A stretch of DNA of 64,000 nucleotides from assembly GCF_000292915.1 (NCBI RefSeq), contig NC_018514.1, positions 1,054,001 to 1,118,000 on the forward strand. Direction: 5' to 3'. Position 1 is the stretch's first letter, and each line of letters opens with the position of its first letter. Positions 63,147-64,000 of the stretch are shown in pieces. This DNA comes from Burkholderia cepacia GG4 (GTDB lineage: Bacteria; Pseudomonadota; Gammaproteobacteria; Burkholderiales; Burkholderiaceae). The notes under the pieces were generated by a model. The model was not told the origin of the DNA. It saw only the letters and a program-made list of their open reading frames with translations, and searched no databases. Both the position numbers and the translations under genes were made by a program.

Positions 63147-64000
63147 TCAATGATGGTTGCATTGACCCTGTTCACATTCCGTTATGGCTTCCCATTGCTT
63201 CTTTGAACTGGTTTTAAGGTTTTCCATTTCATTGGCCAAGTGTTCGAAATGCCCGCGATGAATTGTCACTGGCCGAACAAATTTTTTCGCGACAACCATT
63301 GGGAATGTCAGTGAGGCGACATTTCCGATATGCGCCGCCCAGAACATCTCGCTTCTGCAACGCTTGGTGCAGATCGTAACCGGATCGACCCAATTCCCTT
63401 TATCTTTGCTGCGGTAGTCCCCCTCAATATCTTTCAATATGACATCCTGATCCTCCATGTCGAGGATATTGTCAAGAAGTGCGTCCTGCTCCGCATGCCC
63501 GGACGTCCCGCTGCCATAGGTTTGAGGCGTTCCACTGCCCACGACAATTGTCGCGCGTACACCATTGACCCATTCCTCACGCTTGCGCGGGATCTTCTTC
63601 AATCCTGTCGGATCGGTCCATCTAAATATATTTGGCGCGTATTGGTAGGGATTTATTCCGCCGTCCAGGCCGATCGGATCCTGGCTTATGAAGATGCCGG
63701 CGCCAAAATCAAAATATCTGTGCCTGTTATAAGCAAGACCTGACTCCCAGTCAAAAATCTGACCTTGAAGCCTGATCGGTTGCTTGATCAGGTTCGCTTC
63801 AGTACCTGCGGCTTTTCCTAGTGGTCCATAATGCGTCTCCCAGGTCACACGGCCGCAATCGTCATGCATCCGCACGGGCGCCGAGTTTAAATCGTTCTCG
63901 AAGAAAAACACGCGTTTCCCTGAAAGCGCAGGCATTGACGGTATCGGTTCCGAGGCGGGATCTGACGCTCCCGCCGGCACGGAGGTCCTGACTTGCTCTT
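63147..64000 (-). CDS. Rhs-family protein, C-terminal part with deaminase-like toxin domain
   Basis: The frame is open to the window edge, so this is the C-terminal end of a larger protein. The Rhs core end is clear: LQGQIFDWESGLAYNRHRYF, GIFISQDPIGLDGGINPYQY and DPTGL, after which the variable toxin begins. Numbered from the GTG at 63980, the toxin holds GHAEQDALLDN (HAE 162-164) and TICTKRC (Cys 204 and 208), the pattern of YwqJ/SCP1.201-type nucleic acid deaminases with a C-x3-C spacing. It would be delivered by a type VI system. No same-strand immunity gene follows the stop. Confidence 0.8.
   Translation of the reverse strand, partial: EQVRTSVPAGASDPASEPIPSMPALSGKRVFFFENDLNSAPVRMHDDCGRVTWETHYGPLGKAAGTEANLIKQPIRLQGQIFDWESGLAYNRHRYFDFGAGIFISQDPIGLDGGINPYQYAPNIFRWTDPTGLKKIPRKREEWVNGVRATIVVGSGTPQTYGSGTSGHAEQDALLDNILDMEDQDVILKDIEGDYRSKDKGNWVDPVTICTKRCRSEMFWAAHIGNVASLTFPMVVAKKFVRPVTIHRGHFEHLANEMENLKTSSKKQWEAITECEQGQCNHH

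Overview
The window looks like a stretch of a secondary replicon of a Burkholderia cepacia complex-type betaproteobacterium. The evidence is the high GC content with strong GC-ending codon bias, the porin and Pal-like envelope genes, the many ABC and flavin-monooxygenase scavenging genes, and the Tat-exported Mo-dependent oxidoreductase. This is inferred from protein character; no database search was run. No rRNA, tRNA or CRISPR array was seen.

Layout. 0-11 kb: a partial Tat/lipobox phosphoesterase (leftward), a Pho-box-like promoter, an FtsH-like membrane protease, an OsmC-family protein, trehalose-6-phosphate synthase OtsA, a chemotaxis receptor with a candidate sigma-28 promoter, a TonB-dependent receptor behind a strong Zur-type operator, and an Asp-box (BNR) secreted protein. 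11-22.5 kb: a MarR regulator overlapping an alpha/beta hydrolase, with twin palindromic operators upstream. After it comes a sulfur/organosulfur scavenging cluster: two convergent operons with a sulfonate-type binding protein, three luciferase-like flavin monooxygenases, two paralogous polar-amino-acid-type binding proteins, a permease-ATPase fusion and a GNAT acetyltransferase.

22.6-32 kb is a visibly AT-richer genomic island. It carries two consecutive OLD-like ATPase/TOPRIM proteins, a HEPN-like protein, an unrecognised 189-aa protein and a patatin-like exported phospholipase. A 157-bp MITE-like element with 17-bp terminal repeats and a 6-bp target duplication lies among them. A C-terminally short MqsA/YgiT-like antitoxin without a toxin lies at its right edge. 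This is the best candidate for an undescribed (probably anti-phage) locus.

32-44 kb: a deacylase of the AstE/AspA family, a diguanylate cyclase, a three-gene aldehyde/isoquinoline-type oxidoreductase operon (Mo subunit, 2Fe-2S subunit, triheme cytochrome c; each start overlaps the previous stop), small envelope proteins, a Pal-like lipoprotein and a porin. 44.5-46.7 kb: a complete ilv-type transcription attenuator (Ile/Leu-rich leader peptide, pause hairpin, antiterminator, terminator) in front of ilvA; the encoded threonine deaminase has a Pro/Ser-rich linker and a C-terminal LysM domain. 46.8-54.5 kb: a divergent response regulator/hybrid kinase pair followed by a fatty-acid-hydroxylase-family membrane protein and two tandem paralogous Tat lipoprotein serine hydrolases.

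54.7-58.6 kb: an L-tartrate catabolic unit (ttdA, ttdB, ACS-type transporter) with a divergent LysR regulator. 58.7-61 kb: an exported catalase with its ankyrin-repeat partner. 61-64 kb is accessory DNA again: an ISNCY-like transposase remnant, a frameshifted ADP-ribosyltransferase-like ORF, and the C-terminal part of an Rhs protein ending in a probable deaminase toxin that runs off the window.
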